Source: Saitoella complicata NRRL Y-17804
Taxonomy: Eukaryota > Ascomycota > Saitoellomycetes > Saitoellales > Saitoellaceae
Assembly (NCBI RefSeq): GCF_001661265.1
Contig: NW_017567004.1
Span: 82,279-146,278 of the forward strand
DNA length: 64,000 bases
Reading direction: 5' to 3'
Positions 44,538 through 54,238 of the stretch are shown piece after piece (the stretch's first letter is position 1; each line of letters begins with the position of its first letter). The notes beneath the pieces were generated by a model. The model worked only from the letters and a program-made list of their open reading frames with translations, had not been told where the DNA came from and ran no database searches. Both the position numbers and the translations under genes were made by a program.

Positions 44538-45151
44538 GATTGTGATGGCAACGTGTAACGTGTTTGGTGTCAGGTGTTTATTCCCGTCGAACCCAGGATA
44601 TATATGGTTTTTCTCCGTCGATACACCGATACCGATGCACTATGGAATCGATTACGTCATTCAGGACATCGATCAACAAGGAAATCCGTTAGACAGAAGT
44701 GTTATGCGGCCAAGTGACTCCTTTGACTTCAACTGTACCCTGTTCCGAAGGGTTGATCATCTTTGGTTGCGCATGTCGTGCTGCACAGCTTTAGACCCAC
44801 GGCAATGCGGATTTCGCACGGTCGACTCCGCGCGCGAAGAACGGACAGCACTTCAGAAAACGCGTGCAGGAGCGAGGGTTACGGGATATCGTCTTGGGTC
44901 AGCAGATTCGGTCTGAAGTCTATCAATGTTCCTGTATCATAGATCCACAAAGTCCTCGTGATAAACCATATCGTGTTTTGCGGTATAGCGATAACGTGTG
45001 GTGATACCAATAACGAACCGTCCCTGCCAGTCGCACCTCAAAAGCCATAAAAGAAAAGAGACTGAATCCCATCTTAAAAAGCCCAGAAAGAGTCCTTGCT
45101 CATGCATACCCCCGCCGCGCAATGTCCCTCCTTCCTCCTCCCGCGGCTCCC
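44538..45151. other. Intergenic, promoter of the SMP-like gene
   Basis: About 600 bp, containing the TATA-like box noted separately. No gene recognised. Confidence 0.5.
44598..44605 (-). promoter_or_regulatory. TATA-like box of the SMP-like gene
   Basis: A TATATA run on the minus strand about 61 bp upstream of the ATG at 44537, in the expected place. Confidence 0.4.
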
Positions 45152-46327
45152 TCACTGCTGCGTCTCCTCCTTCACCTCCAACTTGTCGATAATCGCCTCC
45201 AACGCCTTATTCCCACCCTTCACCCTAACCTCCTCCCTGGCGCCTTTGAACAGCACCTCCAACACCCCCAAAGTATACTCAAAACTCCTCGTCTCCTCCC
45301 TCATATACTTTACCGCATACGCCTTAACCTCCACATCCCCCGTCCTCTGCTTCAGAATATTCAAAATCTGTCGGTTCCCACGATCGGCCCTCACAGCATG
45401 AATAATCGGAAACGAGAATTTGCCTTCGGTGAGGTCTTCGCAGTAGCCTTTGTTTGCGGTCATGAGGGGTGATTGGAGGTTGAGGTAGTCGTCCCGGATT
45501 TGGAAGAGGATCCCGATTGCGTTGACGAGGGGAACGTAGTCTGTTGTGTTTGTGGGGGAGGATGCTTGCATTAGTTTTACGGCCAGGCGGAGGAGGCCAC
45601 CGGTTTTGTTGGCGACCATGGAGACGTACTCGGGTTCGGTTGGGCAGGTGAGGGTATCTCGCCAGAAGAGGTCCATGCCTTGGCCGCGGTGGAGGTTTAA
45701 TAGTTCTTCGGTGAAAATTGTTAGGAGGCTGGGGTTGTTGAGTTTTCCCAGTTCCTCCAGGGCTCGGAAATACACGTAGTTCGCGGTATTGACGGTTTGC
45801 GCGACACCGTATATCGCATGCGCAACTGGGACGCCTCGTCTCAGCGTCGCGTTATCCTCTACGTCGTCGATGAGGAGGGAAGCGGTGTGGAGCATGCCCA
45901 CGACGGAGGTGATGATAGAGAGGGCAGGGGCGGGGACTTGGAGCCAAATGTTGAACGCGGAGATAAGGAGGGAGCGAATATCTTTTCCGGGGTGGGAGTC
46001 GAGGTAGGTGTAGGGTTCCATCACAATCTAACTTCCACATCAGCATTGAAAGGCAAAGTGACCGGCACATGTACATACCGATTCCGATTGCGGACTCCAC
46101 GACCGCCGACTCTCCTGTGCAATATTCGCATAAAAACTCAATGGCGGGGAAACCTCCTCCTCATCCTCCACGTTCTCACTCGCTCGACTCCCTGTCTCTG
46201 ACCCCGTTCTCGAGCCATGGGATCCAGAGCCGTTCATGGCCTTGTATGCGTTCGCTTTCAAATCGTCAATTGAGGGAACGGAGGCTCGTCGAATGGCTTC
46301 AGAGAAAGCCGAAGTATCCATCATCAT
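45152..46327 (-). CDS. BTS1: Geranylgeranyl diphosphate synthase
   Basis: This condenses FPP and IPP to GGPP for protein prenylation, carotenoids and diterpenes. Two exons (46327-46079, 46027-45152) give 374 aa. The first Asp-rich motif DDVED lies in [15 protein letters not shown] and the second in [14 protein letters not shown], the pattern of fungal GGPP synthases. KFSFPIIHA is also conserved. The N-terminal 80 residues (exon 1) are a Ser/Gly/Glu-rich extension not found in the shortest enzymes. The start was set at the first of three ATGs (MMMDTSAF). There are no terpene cyclase or P450 genes beside it, so a housekeeping role is likelier than a diterpene cluster. It is head-to-head with SIN cdc14 (151 bp). 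Confidence 0.92.
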
Positions 46328-46478
46328 CAATGCCAATTGTCAACTGCCCTTGTCAAACGTCCTTGTCAAGGTTGTTCTGTGTATCTCGCGGCTGAGCATT
46401 CATTGCGTCACGATCTCCACCTGACCAAATCGGGGAACTGCATGCAGCGTTCACGATCGAAACCACCAACAAATTCAA

Positions 46479-47428
46479 ATGGAAGGTTTGTTATCTTCAG
46501 CATTCGATCGAGTGAGTCTCTTGTCCACCGGAATGCAATCGGATATTAATGAGGAGATAGTTGAGCTCCTACGATCCGGCGCATATCCACGGCGGCCTCA
46601 AACAACTCGACACCCTCCTCGCGAAACTATGCCTCGGCCCCGGCAAAGAAGGCGCGATCCCCACCTCTTTTTCAGATCCCGCGATCCGGGCATTCCTCAC
46701 CCTCCAAGATTCTTTCCAATATAACGGTATATTCCCTCTCCTCCACTCCTCTTCCCATGAATGCAGGCTGACAAGTAAGTGGTAAAGCCGCATCAATCCT
46801 CCTCCAAACAACAAACCACCTCCTCTCCCAACCCCAAAACCCCCATACCTCCCTCCTCCTCCTCTTCACCCTCTCCACCCTCCAAGGCCTCCTCCTCCTC
46901 CATCCCCCCTCCCGCCATCTCTTCTCCCGCGAATCAAGTATGAACACCCTCCTCGATCTCCTAGAGCTGGAAGTGTCGCTTGAAGACGGAGGTGGGGATG
47001 TGAGTGAGGGAAGACTGGAGTGTGCGGTTGTGCAGACGTTGGTGTGCGTGATGGTCGATGAGTGGGATAATGTTAGGTTGTTTGAGAGGTTGGGTGGGTT
47101 GGCGACGATTACGGGACTTTTTCGAAGGGGTACAACACCACACGTTGTCAAACTCAAGATCTTGGAGTTTCTGTATTTTTACCTCATTGATGAGACGAGT
47201 CCCAGACTTCGATCCGTGGGAGCGGGATCGGTCGATAGCGGCAAATCTGGGGACTTGTGGACGTGTACGGGAAGCCGCCATGGAAAGGAGGGAGGAAGAT
47301 GGGGAGGAGAAGGGTTGGGCGTAAGAAGGACGACAGAGGAGAAAGAAGCGATGTTGGGGGAGTATTTGCAGAATGTGGATGGGTTGGTGAGGGATTTGAG
47401 GGAGTTGAAGCCGTTTGGGGATTTGTGA
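46479..47428 (+). CDS. cdc14: SIN component Cdc14 (Sid1-kinase partner, not the phosphatase)
   Basis: This is the septation initiation network protein that binds the Sid1 kinase at the spindle pole body in fission yeast. Three exons (46479-46511, 46561-46726, 46788-47428) give 279 aa. The fungal Cdc14/SIN family pattern is visible: SSYDPAHIHGGLKQLDTLLAKLCL, SFQYN at the exon 2 end joining to AASILLQTTNHLL, an ARM-like run of Leu-rich helices (SLLLLFTLSTLQGLLLLHP), MNTLLDLLELE, and VVKLKILEFLYFYLIDE. It has no phosphatase signature. The window also encodes the unrelated CDC14 phosphatase, so the shared name should not cause confusion. Confidence 0.86.
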
Positions 47429-47707
47429 GGTACCGAGCATGGAGCAAAGAGGTGAGGGGATAGAGTCAGGTGTACGATTAGACTGATTCGGTGGTACAAT
47501 GGGTATGGACAAGGCATGGCATGGGATGGACAGGTATTGGTATTGGTATTGGCGTTATTATTGTGTTTTGGGGTATTCATATCACTTCTTTCTTCTACGT
47601 TCTGCCGAGATCTTTCATACTCCCGTGTATCAGCCATGTTCTTCTGAACCCCATGGCCAGTACCATACCGTCACGAGATGTCTTCCTCCTTATCTCATCC
47701 ACCTTAC

Positions 47708-48310
47708 TCACACATCATGAAACTCCTCAACCTTATGCCTCGCCCTCTCCTGCTTCTCATTAACAAACAACCACTCCCTCAACGTATTCTTCACCACAAC
47801 CCCACCCATCTCCTTCGCTTCCTCCTCCGTCAACGCCGTCACGACCTCCTTCTCATCTTCCTCCCCCTTCACTCCTCCTTCCGCATCCTTAATCACCATA
47901 AACGGTGCATACAGGTACGGAATCAGTAATGCCATCGTATTCGAAGACGCAGTAAAACACAATACATGCACATACTTCCACCCCGCCCGATGTGGATACT
48001 CCATCGGCGGCGAAATCATAATCTGCGCAATCTTCGACATGTCCATCCCCGTACCAACCTCGACACGATTGCAAACGTCCAACCCCATCTTTGCCTGTTT
48101 CCGACTCTGCGTTTTGATTGCATCTTTTTGGATGGGGAAGGAAGGGTCGGAGGGATCTGAGTCGAGGAGGATTCCGAAGTTTTTGACGGGGAGGGGGATT
48201 GCGCGAGCGCCGGCTGCGGTGATGCGGGTGGATTCCTGTTTGACTTGTTGGTCGATGAAGGAGGCGGCGAGGGCGTCTGGGGTGAAGGAGGTTGGTGAGT
48301 CTTTGTACAT
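47708..48310 (-). CDS. Unrecognised protein, 200 aa
   Basis: I do not recognise this protein. A single exon of 200 aa starts at the ATG at 48308-48310 (MYKDSPTSFTPDALAASF). The N-terminal half is mixed and contains DQQVKQESTRITAAGARAI and IQKDAIKTQSRKQAKMG. A hydrophobic patch near residues 120-145 (VHVLCFTASSNTMALLIPYLYAPFMVI) could be a buried core or one membrane helix. The C-terminus is charged and helical. The frame is open throughout, with the local codon-skew pattern of real genes. It is head-to-head with epsilon-COP, 199 bp apart, which supports it as a gene. Additional 5' exons cannot be excluded. Confidence 0.65.
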   Translation of the reverse strand: MYKDSPTSFTPDALAASFIDQQVKQESTRITAAGARAIPLPVKNFGILLDSDPSDPSFPIQKDAIKTQSRKQAKMGLDVCNRVEVGTGMDMSKIAQIMISPPMEYPHRAGWKYVHVLCFTASSNTMALLIPYLYAPFMVIKDAEGGVKGEEDEKEVVTALTEEEAKEMGGVVVKNTLREWLFVNEKQERARHKVEEFHDV

Positions 48311-48509
48311 GTTGTCTGCCGTGGGGTGGAGGAGAGATGAAGGTTTGGAGGGCGAGCGTACGGTACCGGTACGATTCCCTTATCGATAACAAAATTCGAG
48401 CTTTGGCCTCGGTGCACGTGAGTGACAGCGCGGATACGGAGTACAGCCGTGACGTGCCTCGAACCCCAAAACACCAAAACACCAAAGTACACCCTTCCAA
48501 TTCTCTACA

Positions 48510-49480
48510 ATGGATCCCTTCGGACACGCTGACGGTAACCCACCTCCACTCAATTGCTTCATGAGTTTAGCTAATGGCCTCTGACAGACCTCTTGAACAT
48601 CCGCACCGCCTTCCACACGGGCGCATACTCCACCGTTATCGGAAGTGATTTGTCCTCCCTCACCGGATCCTCCCGCAAACTGGGCGAACTCTACATCTAC
48701 CGCGCACGCCTCGCAACTGGGCAAGACCCAGCCTCTATCGCAAAGGAAATCACCACCTCCGACTCCGCCTCGAAAGCCGTGAAAGCACTTGCGGAATACA
48801 CCGCTGGCGCCACCGATAAAGCCCTCAAGACCATCGACGCGCTCGCCGCCTCCGCGGCCGACGCTGCTGATCCCACGGTGCAGGTCGTGGGTGCTACAGT
48901 CTTGGTGAGGGCGGAGAGATATGAGGATGCCCTTGCACTACTCGGAAATCACGAGAACAATTTGGAGGCTGTAGCGCTTCTGACACAGCTCTACCTCCAC
49001 CTCAACCGTACGGACCTCGCCAAGCGCGAAGTCGAACAAGCGAAGAAATGGGCGGATGACTCCATCATCATTCAATTGGCTGACTCTTGGGTCAACATGC
49101 GTCTCGTATGTCCCCTAACACTGCACACTGCGTATGGGAAAGCTAATGATGAGACCACATAGGGCGGAAATGGATATAGCCAATCCTTCTACCTCTATGA
49201 AGAACTCTCCCAAACACCCTCGACACGAACAGCACTAACCCTAACCGCCCTCGGCGTCGCACACATTCATCTCTCGCAACTCGAGGAGGCGCGGGCCGCA
49301 TTTGACGCCGCTCTCGAGATCGATGAAAAGTACGAGGATGCGTTGGCGGGGTTGGCGGTGTGTCGGGCACTTGAGGGAAAGGGCGCGGAGGGGGTGAAGG
49401 GGTTGAAGGTGGGGAGGGAGTGGGAGGAGATGGGGAGGGTGTTTGATGAAGCGGCTGGGAAGTATGGTGTTGAAGCTTAG
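48510..49480 (+). CDS. SEC28: Coatomer epsilon subunit (epsilon-COP)
   Basis: This is a COPI vesicle-coat subunit that stabilises alpha-COP on Golgi membranes. Three exons (48510-48534, 48588-49105, 49163-49480) give 286 aa. The N-terminal MDPFGHADDLLNIRTAFHTGAY matches the family start. The body is a helical TPR-like repeat array, including QLYLHLNRTDLAKREVEQAKKWADDSIIIQLADSWVNM, then GGNGYSQSFYLYEELSQT and a C-terminal TPR with LGVAHIHLSQLEEARAAFDAALEID. The last 150 nt are strongly G-rich on the coding strand. Confidence 0.92.
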
Positions 49481-50958
49481 GCTTGGGAGTGGTGGTAGGA
49501 GCGGGTGGCTATAGACAGCACGTGAATGATTGAATTACATAACCGAGCCGTTCGGACCGCGGATGTGATACGGTGTACGACTAGCTGCTTCCTGAACTGT
49601 ACCATGAGGACCCTTCCGCTCTCGCTTTCGCTTCCCGTGGATCGCGACACCGTCGATATCACGATCGCTCGGCTACTCTCGTATCGATATCGGTAACGCA
49701 TGTAGCGACGGCCTCGGGTAGTGATATAAGTCCGTCCCTGACGTCGAATCCAACCAGCTGCAGGGTTGTAGATCAAGGCGGAACCGACGGAGAGGGCTCC
49801 GACACCTGAGTAAGTTAAAGATCAGTTCCTGTTTGAAATTCACATTCGTGTCCGGGATGAATGCGCGCGGGAGGTGCGATCAAACGACCTCGAGCTCGGG
49901 AAGGATACGAAGCACCTGGGCATGCAATAGCAATAGGCAAGTTAAGGCCTCCCCAACGGATTCGGAGGTGTGAAGACAAGAGCGGACACATCCGGTGAAG
50001 GTTACGTAAGTGGATCGTCCGCCCCCCCCTCGAAGTACAGGTATGGCTAGAACCCTTACAGCTGTCAATCTTGTTGCTTAGGGAGGACCCTGTGCGCGAT
50101 CTTGATCAGGGAAGATGATTAAGAGGAGCGCGTCGGTGAGATTGAAGGTGAGGGGTATCGGGAGGAGGGAAATTGCTCGTGGTCGGGTATGACATCAATG
50201 AAATGCTGCGCACAAAGACGGTCGAAAACGGTAGCTGGTGAAGACTTGAGAGGCCACACTGACCAACCCCGTAAGTTTAAGCTTCGTCCACGACAGGGCA
50301 GTTAGGCGCGGAATTGAATGTGTGTTTTCCGCGGGAGACAGAGTGCGAGACAGAGTGCTACTACCAGTGACGTTCCTGCACTAAGCCATTGACGACGCTC
50401 ACGTGCATAAGCGGCCAGGCGGATGATCGAGTGCCGCTCTAAATGAAAACGATGAACTGGGTGGCTTGTCTTTTTTCACATGCGGTCAAAGTGCGACATG
50501 CATGTGAGTTGGTCCCATGACTCCCAACGAGGTGAGAGTGGGAGGCGTCACCTGCCCTCTCTGGGAAAAGGCGGAGGCCGAGAGAATCACAATCACGATT
50601 ACGCGATTGCGGATACACTGCCCCTTAAGGTTCTCGATCCCGGCCGCGGGAGCACATGCACCTTGACCTCAGATGGGATTTGCAGGCTGCACGCTGATAG
50701 GCTTAGCAACGTTAACTCGAGCTAGATCAACCCGCGGCGGATCAAGCGCTCATGAAACAGGTAAAGCGCCATATGACATCGACGATGGTGTATGCCCCTC
50801 TCGCAGCGAAGCCTCTAGACGTAAAGGACTCTCACCCATCCCGTCCCCGGTCCCCGCGGAGCGTATAAAAGTCCCTCGTCCCAACCACACCACCCGCCTC
50901 ATCATCCCTTCCTCTTTCATCGACACACAGCATACATACAGCATACAATACACGAATC
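49481..50958. other. 1.5-kb intergenic region
   Basis: No gene could be supported. A minus-strand frame at 49477-49776 reads an Arg/Tyr-rich peptide after a possible acceptor, but lacks a believable first exon. A short tandem duplication (GAGACAGAGTGC, twice) lies near 50335-50358. The 3' part is the promoter of the HAD phosphatase. Confidence 0.4.
50864..50870 (+). promoter_or_regulatory. TATA box of the HAD phosphatase gene
   Basis: TATAAAA lies 95 bp upstream of the ATG at 50959, followed by a C-rich leader. Confidence 0.5.
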
Positions 50959-52074
50959 ATGGCGCCCTTGATGGATACAAACACCTCTTCTACCTCGACT
51001 GCGGCTCACGTCGGTAGTGCCGAGGTTGTCGCCTCGAACTCGAACTTGAGTGTGTCTAAGCCCAGTGCTATCAAGCTCGATGGCGTTCGTGGGCCTTCGA
51101 GCCGTGATATCATGATTTTCTCGGATTTCGATGGTACTATCTTCATGTACGTCTCACCCCTCTACATCTTCCTCCGGGGTGTATACTTTGTTATTAGGGA
51201 CTCTATGCTAATCGTTACATGGAACAGGCAAGACTCCGGCCACGTCCTCTTCGACCACTTTGGCTGCGGCCCCGAACAACGCGCACAATGGGACCGCGAG
51301 ATCCACGACGGAACCCGCTCCTTCCGCGAAGTCTCCGAAGACATGTGGAACTCCCTCAACGTCCCCTTCGACGACGGCTTCGAAATCATGCGCGAAAAAA
51401 TGGAGATCGATCCCGATTTCAAGCACTTTCACAAATTCTGCTTGAAGAACGAGATCCCGTTCAATGTTATCTCTGCTGGTGTCAAGCCCGTGTTGAGGCG
51501 CGTGTTGGAGGACTTTTTGGGGGAGAAGGATGCGGCGCATATTGATATTGTCGCGAATGATATGAATATCGCTGAGGATGGTTCGCAGTGGGAGATTCAG
51601 TGGCGTCATGACACCCCGCTCGGCCACGACAAAGCCGCCTCGATTCAGGAATACAAGCAACCCGGCGAGTCAGGTCAACCCCCAATGATCATCTTCATCG
51701 GTGACGGCGTCTCCGACCTCCCCGCCGCCCGCGAAGCCGACGTCCTCTTCGCCCGCCGCGGCCTCCGTCTCGAAGAATACTGCATCGAACACTCTATCCC
51801 ATTCATCGCCTTCGACACCTTCCGCGACATCGAGAATGAGCTCCGCCGTATCTTGATTGAGGATGAGAGGTCTATTTTGGAGGTTGGGACGCCAAAGTAC
51901 TTTAACCCTAGGGCGAACTTTTGGAGGAGGGCGAGTAGTAAGAAGAGTTTGCCGGCTTGGATTAGTGCTGCTGGGCGTACGCCGAGGGAGGAAAGGGGGC
52001 CGTTTTGGGATGAGTACGTTAATACGGCGAATGCGCCCAAGGCGGCTGTGTTGTCTGGGGAGGTCACGCAGTAA
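50959..52074 (+). CDS. PYP1: HAD-family phosphatase, yeast Ynl010w/Pyp1-like
   Basis: A haloacid-dehalogenase phosphatase with exons 50959-51146 and 51228-52074, 344 aa. Motif I is FSDFDGTIF, motif II is VISAGVKP, and motif III/IV is FIGDGVSDLPAAREAD; together these fit the phosphoserine-phosphatase-like branch. It aligns along its length with yeast Ynl010w (Pyp1), reported as a polyol-phosphate phosphatase, but extends about 45 residues N-terminally (Ser/Thr-rich) and about 60 C-terminally. The single intron is 81 nt, in frame and without stops, so it could be retained. The C-rich/G-rich codon blocks alternate visibly along exon 2. Confidence 0.87.
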   Translation: MAPLMDTNTSSTSTAAHVGSAEVVASNSNLSVSKPSAIKLDGVRGPSSRDIMIFSDFDGTIFMYVSPLYIFLRGVYFVIRDSMLIVTWNRQDSGHVLFDHFGCGPEQRAQWDREIHDGTRSFREVSEDMWNSLNVPFDDGFEIMREKMEIDPDFKHFHKFCLKNEIPFNVISAGVKPVLRRVLEDFLGEKDAAHIDIVANDMNIAEDGSQWEIQWRHDTPLGHDKAASIQEYKQPGESGQPPMIIFIGDGVSDLPAAREADVLFARRGLRLEEYCIEHSIPFIAFDTFRDIENELRRILIEDERSILEVGTPKYFNPRANFWRRASSKKSLPAWISAAGRTPREERGPFWDEYVNTANAPKAAVLSGEVTQ

Positions 52075-52826
52075 GCCGCTGCGAGCCCTCAGGCGAGCGG
52101 TGAGTCGTGAAATGTGAAACGTGAGGTGTGGGGTGTGCGACAAAGATAACAATACACGCAAGAAAGTCAAGAAAGAGGTTGAAGAAAGGTATAGGTTACA
52201 AGGAGAGAAGTATCGGTGTTTCGTTCGTTTTCTGTTGGGTCAGGAGTATTTGCGTGACGTGACGTTGGATGCGTGCGGCGTATTGAGTCGAGTCGAATAT
52301 CACGTAAACCTTATTAAGTTATTAGTGGGCACTGTGTGTCTTTCTTTACTGAATGCATTGATTATGATGAATGATTGTTCAGGTTTGAGACTTTCCTCCG
52401 TGAGCGTTGTGTTGCGTGTTTGTTGGTTGGAGAGGAGGTTGAGGCATGCCGTGGGAATGGATCTATGGTGCCAAAGCTTGCTTTATGGCTACGTAGTCAG
52501 CTGGTACGAATATGATTGCGTCTTGTAGGGTAAGAAGTTGAAACCCTGGTTATGTGGGTGTCCTCACTCGACCCTTTACGGAACCTAACGAGAATATGGA
52601 AACGATGGCACGGCTCTTGGTTGGTTGGTCGGAGGATAACAACGACAAGACGACATTGGGACCAGCAAGGTCAAGAATACCGATACCGTGAATGGGAATG
52701 AGAATGAATGTATCAAAGATTGTAATTTGTCTATGATGATGAATCCATGAAGTAAGACGCCCCACCGCCAAACCTGCTTGCCAATTATATCCCAACTCAG
52801 ATTGCACCTCCACATCCGCACTCACT
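52075..52826. other. Convergent intergenic region
   Basis: 3' flanks of the HAD phosphatase and the FCP1-like gene. No gene is recognised. Confidence 0.5.
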
Positions 52827-54050
52827 TTAGACCCGCGGCCGGTCTTCAGCCGCCTCAGCCAGATGTTTGGTCAAGAAAGGCATTGCCGGAGATTTACTTC
52901 GTGTCACCTTGAATGGTTCTCGCTTTATGTAACTGCATACGTTGCGCTGATAACGAAGCTCGTCAAGGTAACCGGCGACTTGATCCAGAACAGCATCACC
53001 CCCGGAAGCTGCTAACTTGTCGAATTCCGGTAATTGAATGTGGTTGTAAGGTTGCATCGAAGCCTTCAACGCAGAGTCATCCAGGAGGATTGTATTATTC
53101 GGACCCCAATGACCGTCCTTGTCAGGGTAAGAGGCATCTATAACACCGTGCTTCCATACAATATCCAGGTCTTTATATGTAACCGTTTTTTGTCGATATT
53201 CATGGGGAGACAACCCAAAAGTGTCGCGTGCCCACACCGCCACAAGGTTATCCTGCTGATCCTGAGAGAAAGCAGCTTTCACCATGGCATTCACGGAAAA
53301 TGGCATTGCAGAAGACCACACCATCACCTTGAAATGCCAAAACAGATACTCCAAAAATGGCGCCAGTGATGGTCGTAAAACGGGCTTTTTCGAAGCTCTT
53401 GCAACTGATCCTGCCACAGACCTATCCGCATTGCGAAATAACAAGGTCCCATTGAGATCAAGAATAACAAGCTTAGGCGACGGGACTTCGAGCCGTTCTG
53501 GTTCAGGTTCCGCCAGTTTCAGATATTTTTCTCTTGGTCGCCCCACTGCAATGCCTGTACGAGGTTTAGGGTAGTTTGGCGTAGGGAAGTCGTGCTGATA
53601 CTGAACTTCTAGCCGTGGTCTCACACCTTCCCAACTACGCTCAAGGGCCTCATCAGTTGGCCATGCTTTCTTGCGGCGCCGAATGAGCTCCTCTTCTTCT
53701 TTCCGTCTAATTTCCAGCTTGATTGCCCTTGCTCGTAGAATTTTTTCATACTGAGTCTCCAGAGGTTCATACTCTGCCTGGGTGTCTTTCGAGCCCTGGT
53801 TATTCGCCTTTGTCCAACGCCCTTTCGGGACCTGCCCAAAGGCGGGCGACAACAACTCCCGATCCTTCACAGAACTAGTTTTCGACGTGGATACATCCTT
53901 CTCAGCGGTATCGACACGCTTTTGTGTAGAGCGCTCACCAGGTTGCGCGCCGCGAGGTCCTGTCGATAGTTTGCGAGACTGGCGCATACACAATATAGAA
54001 GTGGCCGAGGAGGATGAAGAGCGAAATAAATGGCCGAGGGAAGCGTTCAT
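52827..54050 (-). CDS. FCP1-homology (NLI-interacting-factor-like) protein, probably mitochondrial
   Basis: A single exon of 407 aa. An Arg/Ser-rich N-terminus without acidic residues (MNASLGHLFRSSSSSATSIL and beyond) looks like a mitochondrial presequence. A charged coiled-coil stretch (about 95-130) precedes the FCP1 homology domain (about 190-350). The domain has LVILDLNGTLLF (Asp198, Asn200), KPVLRPSLAPFLEYLFWHFKVMVWSSA and NNTILLDDSALKASMQPYNHIQL. The usual DxDGT motif reads DLNGT, so the general acid/base Asp is an Asn. Tim50 is the mitochondrial cousin, but this protein lacks an obvious inner-membrane helix. Function is unknown; reduced or lost phosphatase activity is possible. Confidence 0.82.
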   Translation of the reverse strand: MNASLGHLFRSSSSSATSILCMRQSRKLSTGPRGAQPGERSTQKRVDTAEKDVSTSKTSSVKDRELLSPAFGQVPKGRWTKANNQGSKDTQAEYEPLETQYEKILRARAIKLEIRRKEEEELIRRRKKAWPTDEALERSWEGVRPRLEVQYQHDFPTPNYPKPRTGIAVGRPREKYLKLAEPEPERLEVPSPKLVILDLNGTLLFRNADRSVAGSVARASKKPVLRPSLAPFLEYLFWHFKVMVWSSAMPFSVNAMVKAAFSQDQQDNLVAVWARDTFGLSPHEYRQKTVTYKDLDIVWKHGVIDASYPDKDGHWGPNNTILLDDSALKASMQPYNHIQLPEFDKLAASGGDAVLDQVAGYLDELRYQRNVCSYIKREPFKVTRSKSPAMPFLTKHLAEAAEDRPRV

Positions 54051-54238
54051 GAATGGAGGCCTTGGAAGTTACGCAAAATCGTCCTGTCAGGCTTTAACGC
54101 GTATCGGCGGAGTGCATTCGATAAAGTTGCCCCAGACTGTACGGCACCAGCCACACCAGCCACCAGAGCAGTATCGATGTCGAGGTATTGTGTTGAGTTC
54201 GTATTTTTCATGTTTCCATATCCATGAACCTTAGATCT

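Noticed and set aside
45152-46327. Terpenoid biosynthetic cluster around GGPP synthase
   Set aside because: Neighbours are septation, trafficking and stress genes; no terpene cyclase, P450 or cluster regulator is present.
49477-50068. Possible two-exon minus-strand gene encoding an Arg/Tyr-rich peptide
   Set aside because: A plausible acceptor exists near 49807, but no first exon with a sensible start or homology could be found.
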